A DNA stretch of 64,000 nt. It comes from Dendrocalamus latiflorus. Lineage: Eukaryota > Streptophyta > Magnoliopsida > Poales > Poaceae. The DNA is taken from positions 28,320,672-28,384,671 of the forward strand of contig CM029626.1 of the NCBI GenBank assembly GCA_017311315.1, written 5' to 3'. This document shows positions 32,430 through 44,619 of the stretch, in pieces. The notes beneath the pieces are model-generated. The model was given only the letters and a program-made list of their open reading frames with translations, was not told where the DNA came from and searched no databases. The position numbers and the translations under genes were made by a program. Each line of letters begins with the position of its first letter. Position 1 is the first letter of the stretch.

Positions 32430-32798
32430 GGGCAGTCCCAATGGAAGAAACTGACACGATTTCCATAGCACAAGAAATCATCTATAGAAACTATCTTCCA
32501 CAGTGGAGGTGTCTTCGAGTAATAATTATTTTCTCTTTCTCTCTCCCAACTCTATCTTCTTCCTCCAATGAGAGTGTGCCACGAGCCCCCTAGAAACTGG
32601 TGGTTTCTTCCCAATGGCGATTTCATAGTTTCTTGGTGCATTGGGTGGAGTGAAGACCTGATTTCTTCATGAGGAAACCGTTTCTAGGATTTGTGCTCTC
32701 TTTCATCATTAATTACGTTGCCATGTCAACATTTTGCCTACTTGACAAGTCATTTAATGAGGATAGAAACCATCATCAATACACCATTGGGACTGCCC
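32430..32798. mobile_element. Tourist-like PIF/Harbinger MITE, 369 bp, mPing-like ends
   Basis: Perfect 15-bp terminal inverted repeats GGGCAGTCCCAATGG, with similarity continuing further in, flanked by the 3-bp TSD TAA (32427-32429 and 32799-32801). The end resembles the mPing end GGCCAGTCACAATGG. There is no transposase inside. The right end is 268 bp upstream of the aquaporin ATG, so it could affect that promoter. Confidence 0.92.
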
Positions 32799-32930
32799 TA
32801 AAATGATATCTAAGAAAACGGGAGTACAACAGGACTATCCGCCTTAACCACGCCGATTAGTTGAAGTCATCTTTAATTAGGACTGCCTGTGCATGCTAGC
32901 TAATCATCTAGCTCTAGCTGTGTTCCTGTC

Positions 32931-32937
32931 TATAAGA
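32931..32937 (+). promoter_or_regulatory. Likely TATA box of the TIP2 gene
   Basis: TATAAGA lies 136 bp upstream of the ATG, between the PIF MITE and the gene. This places a start site near 32960. Inferred from position. Confidence 0.5.
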
Positions 32938-33066
32938 AGCACTGGTAGCTCTGTGCGTCTTGCCTAGGGAGTAATAAACACGAGCAGGGCATATTGTTTA
33001 GGCAGTAATTAAGTCTGCCTTTTTTTCCTCAGATCATAATTGTTCAATCTTGCAGCTTTAGGATCG

Positions 33067-34019
33067 ATGGTTAAGCTTGCGGTTGGAAGCTTTGGCGACT
33101 CATTCAGTGCAGCGTCCATCAGGACGTATGTTGCTGAGTTCATTGCCACGCTGCTCTTCGTTTTCGCCGGGGTCGGTTCGGCCATTGCTTACGGTGTGAT
33201 CACTGCTACTGAGAACATAAAATCCTACTTGTCTTACGTACTAACGGCCGGCGTGCGTGTGTGCGTGCAGGGAAGTTGACGCAAGGCGCGGCGCTGGACC
33301 CGGCCGGCCTGGTCGCCGTGGCCGTCGCGCACGGGCTGTCGCTGTCCGTGGGCGTTTCGGTGGCAGCTAACATCTCCGGCGGCCACCTCAACCCGGCCGT
33401 CACCTTCGGCCTTGCGGTCGGTGGGCACATCACCATCCTCACCGGCATCTTCTACTGGGTCGCTCAGCTCCTCGGCGCCACCGTCGCCTGCTTCCTCCTC
33501 GAGTTCGTCACCGGCGGAGCGGTAATAACTTCTTTCGTCACAGGATGCTTGACCTGAGGATTGCAAGCATGCATGCTGATTGCGACCAGCTCGATCACCA
33601 GTTGACACGCGCGTATGCAGGCCGTCCCGACGCACGCGGTGGCCGCGGGCATGAGCAAGATTGAGGGGGTGGTGATGGAGGCCGTGATCACGTTCGCGCT
33701 GGTGTACACGGTGTACGCGACGGCGGCGGACCCGAAGAAGGGGGATCTGGGGACGATCGCGCCCATGGCGATCGGGTTCATCGTGGGGGCCAACATCCTT
33801 GCGGCCGGGCCTTTCAGCGGAGGTTCCATGAACCCGGCAAGGTCGTTCGGCCCGGCGTTGGTCGCCGGGAACCTCGCTGGAAACTGGGTATACTGGGTCG
33901 GGCCTCTCGTCGGCGGCGGCCTTGCCGGGCTGGTCTACGGGGACGTCTTCATCGCGCCGTCCCAGCAAACCCGTCATGGCGTCGCCAGGAGCATCGACAT
34001 TGACGTCAACTGGGCTTAA
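33067..34019 (+). CDS. TIP2: Tonoplast intrinsic protein, TIP2 group aquaporin
   Basis: A vacuolar-membrane channel for water and probably ammonia. Exons: 33067-33193, 33271-33521, 33621-34019; introns of 77 and 99 bp are GT-AG and sit where TIP introns usually sit. The product is 258 residues with six membrane segments and two NPA boxes (HLNPA, N83; SMNPAR, N197). The selectivity residues H63, H131 (loop C), I185, G194 and R200 are all present and match the known TIP2 set, which passes ammonia. The start is set by MVKLAVGSFGDS, the family N-terminus; an in-frame ATG 27 bp upstream is unlikely. The oddity is the C-terminus: residues 240-258 (QTRHGVARSIDIDVNWA) replace the usual short TIP2 tail, adding about 9 residues. 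The frame is intact, so it may be functional, or an early-stage diverged duplicate. Confidence 0.93.
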
Positions 34020-34052
34020 AAAGTAAAACTTGTTAGTGATATGGCTCTATAA

Positions 34053-34283
34053 TAGGGTTGAACATTTCGTCCGAAAGCTGACGAAATTTCGGGAATTTGT
34101 AGCGAAAGAAGGAACATTCGGCCAAAGTTTATCCGAATTTACCATTTTGGATAAAATTTGAACAAAATATAAATGATGTTTAGAAATTTTCGTCCGAAAT
34201 GTTGGCCGAAACGGACGAAATTTCGCTGTTTCGTCGCTTTCGTTGGCAGGCAAAAAAAATTTCATACCGAAAGTTTTTTCCCT
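34053..34283. mobile_element. Small hAT-like non-autonomous insertion in the TIP2 3' UTR region
   Basis: Flanked by direct repeats GCTCTATAA (34044-34052) and GCTCTATAT (34084 + 200, i.e. 34284-34292), an 8-bp match plus one. It begins TAGGG and ends CCCT, with internal inverted pairs of AATTTCGTCCGAAA. The 8-bp TSD and TAGGG end suit hAT. It starts 33 bp after the TIP2 stop codon, so it is probably transcribed in the 3' UTR. Confidence 0.65.
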
Positions 34284-34327
34284 GCTCTATATTATGTGAC
34301 TTGTTAGTGAAGCTTTTTATTTGTCAT

Positions 34328-37300
34328 TACTACTACAAAAAAAATTATCCTGGACACCTTATCATAGAACCGTCTATGCTGTAATTATCACATATGATTT
34401 TACAGAAAGTTATTAATACGAACCGTCTGTGATAATAGCAGATATCACAGATGATTTTTAATTAGAATCATATATGATAGTTCACCGACGGTTATTAATA
34501 CAAACCGTTTGTGATAATAGCAGATATCATGGATGGTTTTCAATTATAACCATATGTGATAGTTTATAGGCAGTTATTAAATTGTACCGTCTGTGCTAGT
34601 TTAGCATCACAGACAACTTCTGGTTGGAACTGTTTGTGATATCTCTTCGTCTCCCCGAAGTGCGCCTTTTGATCGATTGTTTCGGCTCCCAGATACGTCT
34701 CTTTGTCTCACACACCGAATGTATTCCTTGTTATATAAAAATGATCATCTGCCACCGAAGATTAATACCAACGTCACTGATATATCTTGTACGAGCACCT
34801 CGCTGGCCGGCTTTCTTCTTTGGTTTTTTTGTCTCTCAAGCACAAATAAATGGCTTTCTTCTCTTCCTTATCACCAGCATTGATGGCCAACCAAGCCATC
34901 CTGCACGAGCACCTCGCTAGCTATACACTGACAGATGCTGCGAAAGGACACTGTGCCAACAGTGTCCTCCCACCTATATCCAAAGATTTGCTAAAGCAAT
35001 TAAAGGCTACCTTCCGTCATCTTGACATCCTCCTCCGCCGTGTCTTTCGGTTGGTCTCTCGCTTCTAGCGAGCTAACCTCGCCATCGACATGGTCCTCCA
35101 CAATGACATTGCATGTCTCTAGGAGGCTTGCCATCTCTTGGAGTGCTTAGTCAAGGTAGCGGAAGGCCGAGTCAACCTTGCCGAGACCCCTCAAGAAAGG
35201 GACGAGAACCAACCTGGCAAATAAGAAGTGCAATGTAGTTCTTCATAGAAAAACAAATGATTGTCAGAGTTGAGAATATTGTAGATGAGGAAGAGTACAA
35301 TCAACTTGACGAGTTGCCTCCATTCAGAGATGGCATCAGGCTCGAGGAAGAACCAAAGGACGAAGAAAGCTATATACATGTCGATCACTGTGAAGGGCTT
35401 TATTTAAAAGGAAAATAGCCATGTGGAACGATCCAATATGGCGAACACCTATTTGGAAATTATTCCAATGTAATTAATAAACTCGAAATGTAATTAGAGG
35501 ATTATTCCATTGTAATTGACTCAGTAATGTAGAAATATTAAATCTGCGATTGTATTTGCTTTCTTGTTTTCAGAGGGCATGGCTAGCAGAATAAACATTA
35601 GCTATCACAGGTGGTTTAGTGCCATAAACCGTATGTGATGTATGTATCATAGTCGGTTTCATAGTAGAACCGTCTATGATAAGTACAACATCATAGACGG
35701 TTCCATAATAGAAACGTCTATGATAAGTACAACATTATAGACGGTTCCATAATAGACTGTCTGTGATAAGTTTGACATTACAGATGGTTACATCATAGAA
35801 CTGTCTATGATAGTAATATCACAGACAATTATTTAATGGAACCATCTGTGATAGTTCTGCTATAAGTAAGGCCCCTGTTAGGTTTAGCTCTCTTACCCCT
35901 CACTCGTGCACCCCTCCATTTCCTTGTCCCCCAACCGCCATCGCCGCTGCTGGAGAACCCGATGTCTTTGTCCTCTCCTTCCTCGCCTGGTGTTGTGGCC
36001 CCTTCGCCTCTCCTCTCAATGCCGCCTATTCTCCCAGCGCCGCCTCTCCTTCGCATCACCACTCATCCCGATGCCGCCTCTCGTCCAAGCGCTGCCTCTC
36101 CTCTCGAATGTATGGATCCCAAATTCCACTTTTTTTTACCTCATGTGTGATAGATCCATTCATATCTGTTAATGCGTGTTCATGAGTTCTCTCCTCCCCG
36201 TCGCATCTTCTCTCAAAGGTATGGAGACCAAATTCCACTTTTTACCTCATGTGTGATAGATCCGTCCATATCTATTAAAGTGTGTGCATGAGTTTCGTTT
36301 GTACTTTATACGCAACATGAATTTAGGATTAATCACTATGGCGACACACATAACTAGGTCTCACTGGATTTTGATTGTGATTATACTAAAGTGGAGCATG
36401 GTAATATACCTTGATTTCATACTTAGGAGCAACCACGACTTCACCTGTGTGCAATAAACAATTGACTGATAAACTCATTTCCTCCATACACAACTCACGT
36501 AGGTCGTTCAACGCTTACGTTGCCTAGGGAGGGAGACACAAGGAATCCAGTGTCACACTACGACACAGGACGTGATTTCTGGTACCCACTACAACACAAC
36601 AATCCTGCTATATTACACTTTATAATAATGCCTTTAGAACTGACAATACCTATGTATGTAATTCTATTTTTGCAATGCCACCAGCAGCTACTAGGCAACG
36701 TATGTGGATTCTACATTTGCTGCCATATGCAGGAAATCATGGACGCTAAGATGAATGATCTAGTAGTTTTCAACATGCCAATAAATATTTCATGATTATC
36801 AATTTATATATAAATATGTATATATATATATGTATATATGCTAGCAGAGGTCATTAAACCGAATGATGATTAGATGTTGAATCATTTGATACAAGAATGG
36901 AGAGTTCCACACTGGCAATGATGATTTGATGTTGAAACATTTGATACAATTGTAATCACTCAATTGTGCTTAATCAACCAATTCATTCAATTGTACTTCC
37001 TTCAGTTGTTTAATTCATTTGTGAGATCTGTGTAATGGTTATCGTGTGCTATATATGTGATATGTTTGCTTGTTTTTAGAGGATCTGTGATATACCATAT
37101 AGCACAGATAGTTTGTGGTATTAGCCGTCTATGATATGTTAAATATCATAGACGGCTATGTTTAAGAACCGTCTGTGATATCTGTTATATCACAGACGGT
37201 TTTTTAGTATTAACCATCTGTGATATCTATGTTTAATAACCGTCTCTGATATCTAATATATCACAGATGATTTTATTGGGCAAAACTATCTGTATTGTAA

Positions 37301-37430
37301 CTTATCACAGATAGTTTGAAAATCATATGTGATAATCACGTGTTATCATAGACACATAAATTCAGATGGTTCAGAAAACGTTTGTAATGGCGGTTTGGAA
37401 CCGTCTGTGATGACCCTTTCTGTAGCAGTG
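34328..37430. mobile_element. Non-autonomous CACTA-like element(s), 3.1 kb
   Basis: The left end is TACTACTACAAAAAAA (first base changed from the usual C), the right end TTTCTGTAGCAGTG. Repeats of the ATCACAGACGGTT type in both orientations cluster at 34360-34640, 35598-35870 and 37085-37420. The outer clusters are classic CACTA subterminal repeats. The central cluster suggests two elements end to end or an internal copy. The flanking triplets CAT and TGT do not match, so no TSD supports one single insertion. The inside has only short frames and no TNP2/TNPD domain. Confidence 0.65.
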
Positions 37431-38132
37431 TGTATAATATCATTATAAAAGATTCTTAGTCGGATGTCACTGATCGGTATACTAGTGATGTATAGACCAG
37501 CATATGTGTTGATGAAGACTACGTTTCACTAGTAATGGATATGTGGATATCATACATCAACAATGTGGACATATGTTAGAGAATGATAGTGTTAGATTGA
37601 CCCATCTTGAGACACTATTAAGATTGTTATGTTTTTATGTGTCATTGTTTGGCCATCTCAAGCAATGATCATGTATAATCCTTGTACCTAAGACCAGCAT
37701 AGCTTTCTACATGCATAATAGTACACTTAGGGGTTGTCAAACTCTACTCCGTAACTGGATAGTTATAAAGTTAGCTTTTGGATATGCTATGAAATATGCG
37801 GGGGAATATGACTAGTTAGATATGGGATGTGCTCATCCTACATAATAAGAAAGATATCTCTAGGCCCCTTTTTGTAGTCAGATAAAGAAGTGCATGTACA
37901 TGCCATGAGTAGTTGACGAGTTGACCACGTGAAGTTATCCATCACTAGATCAGAACAAGGTTGAATAGTCCTTGGATAACATATTTCTCACCTAGATTTC
38001 GATCAGATATTATAAGGCAAAACGAGAATAGGAGAATATACAAATAGATCATTTAGTCTGACTAGATATGAACTGATCGTCTACTGACTGGTTATGAGCT
38101 GATCATGACTAAGACCTGGTTACAGATCATAT
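37431..38132. other. No gene recognised
   Basis: AT-rich, non-coding in all frames. Some phrases look like a decayed LTR, but no ends or TSD could be placed. Confidence 0.35.
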
Positions 38133-40566
38133 TGTAGGATCATATAGCGCAATCAGAGGGGGTGAATGATTGCCTCCGCTTTTTGATACCTAAAAACAAA
38201 TCTCAAACCAAAAGAAAAAGCAATCTAAATTACCATATGTAGATTTTTACTACAAGTCATTTGACCACTCACTTGACCTCCTTTATGCACGCTCGATGAA
38301 CACTTCGATCGTTCAACTACCCGCTACGACCGCCTTTGCACTTGGTCGAAATCTTCCTCCACTTGAAAGCTTCAGTCGCTCGAATGCTTCGACCACTCAA
38401 ACAAGAACACAATGAAGACAACACCATCCTCTGCTTGGCTGGATTGAGCCGACGACCAAAGGCACCAAGCTCGTGACACGCAGGATTGTGATGTGCTAGC
38501 ACGCCTCTGAAGACACAAGAAAATGATGCTTAGAAAACATGTCATCAATGCTAACTAACTTTTCTTGGAAAGATCTAATGTATTATTTTTGGATCATGTT
38601 ATGTGGTTACAAAGTGCCCTCATGGCACCCCTAAAAGCTCTAGCACAAAAAAGCCTCCATAGATCCATGGCTAAAACCCTTAGCTTCTACCTGCTTTTAT
38701 ATGCTAGGGCCCTAAACCATGTTCACCTCAAACACACACATCTCAAACCGTGTCCTTAACAACCTGGGCACACAATCCTATCTCTTTCACCCATCCAAAC
38801 ATGGGTTTTAACCAATCTCATCACATGACGAAGCCTCTAGAACCGCACCTCTTGTATCTGCATCACGCATCACCCATCTCACATATTGAAGCCTCTGGGA
38901 ATGCACCTCCCTTATCTTCTCCAGGCATCATACTCATGTGTTGAAACCTCTAGGACCGCACCTCCCATATCTTCATCATGCTTCATTAACCTCACGTGTC
39001 GAAGCCTCTAGGACCACACCTCCTGTAGCTTCTCCACGTATCACCACCTTTGATCTCCATGTGCTCCAACATGAGCCTGACCACCTCGCATGACATCCTC
39101 AATTGCCTGGACCTCAGATTACCCATCGTAATCCTGGTCCTCCTCGTCACTGACCAAGACCGTCTCCATGCCAACTTGGACATTAATGACCAAAGAAATT
39201 TATCCCAGTACATGTTCTCCACTTCTTTACCAACATCAGCACACACATGTATAACTTACCCTTGTCTATCCATAGACAAGAACCAAACCAACCACGATCA
39301 CCAACCAGGTTGTCCACGACTACAATTCCACACTCTCCAGAAATCCACCTTCTGACCACTCAACATGACTAGTCCAATAGCTAAACATAGCCTGTGAGAC
39401 TGCTATCTTAATGCTTACTTGAAGCCTACAAGTACCGATCACATACCACAAGTCTTCGAGAACCTATCACAACAACTACGACAACTGATCACTAACCACG
39501 ACTATTGAGTACCGAGTCCTTCTGACTACCGAGTACTATGTCCTGCATACTATCGAGTACCATGACCATCTGACCACTGAGTACTTCCATCTTCTGAGTA
39601 CCGAATCTTTCGAGTACTATTCCTCTGAGCACTGTTCACTGATCACCGACCACCATGCACCAGCCCATCATACCGCTGGCCGAACATGAGTACTTGAAGT
39701 ACTTGAAGATATCAAGAATTGAAACACTCAAACTAACCATAAAGTCTGCGAGTACCGATTGTGAAGCCTATGGCAACTAATCACAAAACCTTCGACTATC
39801 GATCGTGAGGTCTACGGCAACCGATTGAAAAGCCTAAGACAACGACAGCAGACCGCAAAATCTACGAGTATTGAGTATCGACCAGTAAAGTCTAGGACTA
39901 TCAAGTATCTACAAGTAAAGTCTACGACTATCGAGTATCGACCAGCAAAGTCTACAACTATTGAGTATCAATTAGTAAAGTCTATGACTACTGAGTATCA
40001 ACTAGTAAAGTCTATAACTACCAAGTATCGACCAGTGAAGTCTACGATTGTTGAGTGTCAACTCTTTACTCTAGCTACGACTATGGAAAAGTATTGTAAC
40101 TATGGCCATCGACCGGTTACTATTGTAGATGACCTTACGACCTCCGATCGGTTCACTATAGCTAAGACTGGTTCACTATCGCTTACAATAAATTAAATTT
40201 TGCTTACGACTGGTTCATAATTCGAGGTCAAAATCTATGATTACCTGCCGTGATCGTTCTTCCGTGGTTGAAACTCTGTCGTCGATTTGTCGTGGTTGAA
40301 GCCAGACGTGGTTGAAGTCAGACGTGATCGAAGTCTGCTGTGATCGAAACCGCACATGGTTGAAGTCAAACATGGTCAAAGTCTGACATTGTCAAAGTAT
40401 GCCATGATCGAAACTGGACGTGGTTGAAGTCCGACATGGACGAAGTCTACCGATTCCAGTTATGTAAAAGAGCACCAACCGAAACTTTTCCAAATGCAAA
40501 TTTCAATGCAACCCAAAAGTCAATTATTCATCATCAATAAATCCACGACCACCACATGGTCTAACA
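38133..40566 (-). mobile_element. 3' LTR of the gag-only Sirevirus derivative
   Basis: Plus ends TGTAGGATCA and GGTCTAACA. It is followed at once by ATCTCCCCCTTGATAAA, the complement of the polypurine tract. It contains several tandem stretches (39840-40062; 40255-40450). Confidence 0.82.
39845..40062. repeat. ~30-bp tandem repeat in the LTR
   Basis: About seven copies of AGTAAAGTCTACGACTATCG followed by AGTATCGACC with substitutions. A related non-identical run (gtggttgaagtc / gatcgaagtctg type) follows at 40255-40450. Both lie near the LTR start on the element's strand. Confidence 0.8.
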
Positions 40567-42770
40567 ATCTCCCCCTTGATAAATACATTGACAACACCTC
40601 AAAAACTCTTGAATGAGGAATTTGCAAAATGAAAAATTCAAAGCTGTAGACCAGAAACACTCGACGGCTCACTCAAACTCCCCTTCAACAAGGGAGAGCA
40701 ATTACTCAAACTCAAACACCCCAATTTCTCCCCCTTTGGCAATGTAATCATCAATAACTCCAAAGAAAAAAATTCTAAGAAGAAGCAATGAGAGTAAACA
40801 TCCAGAATCTTTTTAGATTATCCAAGTCACTTTACATTGATTTAGGAATGTACCCAAGTCATTTTTTAGTAGAGCTCCCTATATCATAAAAAAATCATAT
40901 ATTATGTAGAACTATCAAAACTAGTCTTTAGCATGATTAAGCAAATTAGATTAATGACATGCACCTCAACTATGACCAAACCAATTAGAAAGAGCACAAT
41001 GAGATATCACAACAAAAAGTCAAAGCCTAAATGTGAAGCAAGCCTTAAATCAATAAGCTAGCAGTATCATATAGCAACCTACTGCTCCACACTCAGTTCT
41101 TAAGCGTGTGACATGATTATAGCATACTTCTTTTCATGATAACATGTTTATAGCTAACTTCTTTTAAATGGTGGCATGGTTGAAGCATACTTCTATTCAT
41201 TTGTGAACTTTTTGTGCCTTTTCCTTTTGTTTAACCATGGCATGCTTGAAGCATACATCTTTTCATTTATGCACTTGTTGTTTTTTCAATTTTTTTATTT
41301 TCAATAACAGCCAATTGAGTGATCATAAAAAGATTGCAATATGAAACATACTAGCCTCATAGCCAAGATTTAAAATAAGACTCATAATCAAGCTAATTCT
41401 TTTAGATGAACATCGCAAAGTACTATCTATAATTAATCTAGTCAAAATATTCTACCATGTCATGCTTTAATTTAGATATAACAAATTTATTAAAATCAGT
41501 CATGATCAAAGCTACACAGCATATGAGTAAATATGATAAAGAGAGCTCTACTACTAATTTGATCTCAAAGGCTTTGGACTTGGTGAATTATTTGACAAGC
41601 ATAATAAACAGAGCTCCTAAAAAATTTAACAACAAGCTCCCCCTTAGAATAATCCCAAAGAAAGTAACACACCCAACTCACTTCTCAACCGAGCCCAAAG
41701 AAAAGAATTAAGCAGTTAAGAGTGAAAACGAGCAATCTGAGAAAGGAACTCAAGGACCACTTGTAGGACAACATCACCTTTTCCACATGGTCTAACAAGA
41801 AGGTGACAACTCTTGGAAGCCATCAAAGGAGGTGAAGAACCATCAAATATTCTAGTCAAACAATGATGTAAAAGACTAGAACCCACTCAAACACATGTTC
41901 TTCATCTAGCGTTAGTTGGTCTTACATCACAAAAAAAGTCGGTCTCACAGTACCGGGTTAGTGAGATAAGATTTAGGAATCCAGTACCGTGACACACAAT
42001 GAACAGGAGCAATAGCAGGCAAAGAAAATGATTTAAGTGAAGTATTAGCCACTATCAATTTCCAGTCAGACTACCTTTGAAAAGTCGTTACGACCATGTG
42101 GCACGGTCAAAATGCTAATCTGCGCATGGAACGCTCTGATCGAATAGACATCGTTGGTGGAAACACTAGTCTGACCATGCTGGTTCGACCACGGGAAAGA
42201 GCTGGCCGAGAACCCATAGTGGAAAACATTGGTCGAAACTTTTGTCCGACAACGCGGATTCGAGTAGAAAGCACTAGTCCGACCACAGGATGTTCGTCCA
42301 TGGAGCAGACTGTCTACTTTAGCCAGGCTGGCCTGACTGCTGACTGATCTGATTGCATGGAAAACCTTGGTCTGGTGGGTCCTGTTGCAAAAACTCCTGA
42401 ACCTGCAGACGGTTGATTAAATGACAACTTATAGACAATTGATTGGAGGGAATAGAGCAACGATAAGGAGCTTACACAAATCCCATTCAAGAATGCTTTC
42501 TTGACCTATCTCTCTTTTATTTCTTAGTTTTTCAAAAGAAAAACTGAACCAAATGATCATCTCTATCACAATGAGTGTAGTGATATTTGACTTGATGAGA
42601 AGTCATATTTGATGACTTCACAACACTTACTTTGGTAGAGGGATCGTTTGCTATACCAGCAGACTTAAACACAATTAGTTTTGGCTCAAATTTTACTTCA
42701 ATCTTTCTTGGTTCAGGAAGCTTAACAACCTTAAGGGAATTATTCTTGGCATGCTCGACAAAATTAAATC
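40567..42770 (-). other. 3' non-coding region with repeated polypurine tracts; pol deleted
   Basis: CTCCCCCT-type motifs occur at 40569, 40680, 40735 and 41637. This is the Sirevirus multiple-polypurine pattern. No pol homology is left between here and the gag at 42771. Confidence 0.65.
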
Positions 42771-44580
42771 CTAGACCATATTTTTCACACTTGTTTTCGA
42801 CTTGTCTAGGATCATATTCAATAACTTCTCTAAAATGTTCTTAAGGTACTCGTTTTCTCTAACTAGTGAGGGACAAGTTGTGCAATTAACAGATTCTATC
42901 ACAAGATTCTTGGAAGCACTAGATTGAGCCAATTTTTCTTTTTCTACAAATTCCTTCAAATGTCTAGTCAATGCTTCTAATTCTGTGGTAAGCTTTGGAC
43001 AACTAGAATAAGAAAGTGTCTCATGATAAAGCATTTCTTGAACTAATTTCTAGGATGAATTAAGTCTAGCTTTTAGCAATTCACAATTATAGAAAGCTTT
43101 CAATTGAGATCTTGAAATACTTGTCTCTAAGCATATAGAAGAACTAAACTTGAACTTTTCAATTTCATCATTCGCAAGTTTTAATTTTCTATCACAAGAG
43201 TCATGTGTCAATCTTAATTCATCAAATTTAGTAGTTAGATCACAAAATTGAACCATGTTTGATACATTAATTTTTTCTAGCAGACTCTAACTCAGAATGT
43301 AAGACTTGACAAGATTTGTAGGATTCATCATCAGAAATAAAAGCTATAAGTCTATTGATTTCAGAATTTAAGCCCTCAACAATAAAATCATGATTTTTAA
43401 CTTGCTTTTTATATTTCTTGAGCTCCTTTGTCAATTTAACCATAGCATGAGATAAATCGATATAAGAAGGTTTTACCTCATCAAGATCACTGTAAAGGTC
43501 ATTGTTGTCAAGCTCCTGACTATTTGCCATAGAGCACATCTCAGTGAAGTCCACCTCCTTTTCCATCTTGTCATTGTCCTCTTCATCACTTGCAGAATTA
43601 ACATCACTCAAATTAATCACCTCAAGTGATGAGAGTGCTTTGTTGACTGCCTTGTGATAGTTGTGTTTCTTGCTCAAGGTAGTCTTGAATTGAAAGTGAC
43701 GAGTTGGTGTATTGTCATCATTGACCTCTTTGCTCTCAGTTTGTAACAATTAAACTTGATGTGATTAAGCTCACCACATTCGTAGCATCTGATAGTATCT
43801 CCTCTCTGCCTAGTTTTGATGTTATTGATTGCCTTAGTCACCCTATTGGAGTGATGTACAAGCTGCCCTTGTGGAATCTCCTCTAACTGTTCATCTGAAA
43901 TAGACATAATGCAGACAAAGAGACATTAGAAGAACTAGATGAACTGTCAGCTTGGTTAATCTCTAAGCCCAAGGAATTAGTCTTGTTTATCCTGGCCAAA
44001 ACATCAATCTCATGAGTTTTCATCTTGGAATAAAGATCATTCAACATGAGTGTTTCCATGCTAATCGAATGATTGATAGTAGTGACTAACACATTCCAAA
44101 CAAACATATCCAAAGAATTTATAATATGTTGAGCATTGTCAAAATCAGAATATGTGACATTAACAGATTACAAATCACTAAAAATTTTATTGAAGCGATA
44201 AAAAAGAGTATCTACTAATCCTCCAAATTTCATCTCAAATATAGAATACTCCTTTTTGAATTGGTTCTGATGAACACCTTTTACTGACTTAGATCCTTCA
44301 TGATAATCAGCTAGAGTAGTCCAGATTTTATTTGCAGATTTAATGTGAGCAATTTTGATAAACTCATTTCTACTGAAACCTTTCAATAAGATATTTCTAA
44401 CCTCAGCATTAGCTTCAACATTAGCAGTATTTTCAATAGAAACAATAGAAGGCACTATAAATGAATTCTCAACTTTCTGCCAAATAGTATTACCTTGTGC
44501 TTGTAGAAAAACATCCATATGTGTTTCCCAATTGAGGTAGTCTGACCCATCGAAGAATATTGGCTTACCTGAGAACTGAT
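42771..44580 (-). pseudogene. Sirevirus-type gag, decayed
   Basis: Minus-strand fragments in order: MDVFLQAQGNTIWQKVE, then IWTTLADYHEGS (44518-44168); LNDLYSKMKTHEIDV (44113-43883); zinc knuckle CYECGELNHIKFNC (~43790); acidic segment DLYSDLDEVKPSYIDL (~43490); coiled-coil pieces to 42771. Each has a counterpart in the gag at 22901-25808 (for example LYSRLKTHEIDIV and ELYSDFDEVSPTYDQL). At least four stops or frameshifts break it. Confidence 0.82.
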
Positions 44581-44605
44581 CTCGATTTGATGCCTTTATA
44601 ACTTG

Positions 44606-44617
44606 GCTCTAATACCA
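44606..44617 (-). promoter_or_regulatory. Primer-binding site of the gag-only Sirevirus
   Basis: TGGTATTAGAGC on minus, one base off the tRNA-iMet complement, two bases from the LTR end. Confidence 0.8.
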
Positions 44618-44619
44618 CT

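Noticed and set aside
33040..33066. Upstream in-frame ATG adding nine residues to TIP2
   Set aside because: The family N-terminus begins at MVKL (33067). The added residues have no counterpart, and the ATG may lie in leader sequence.
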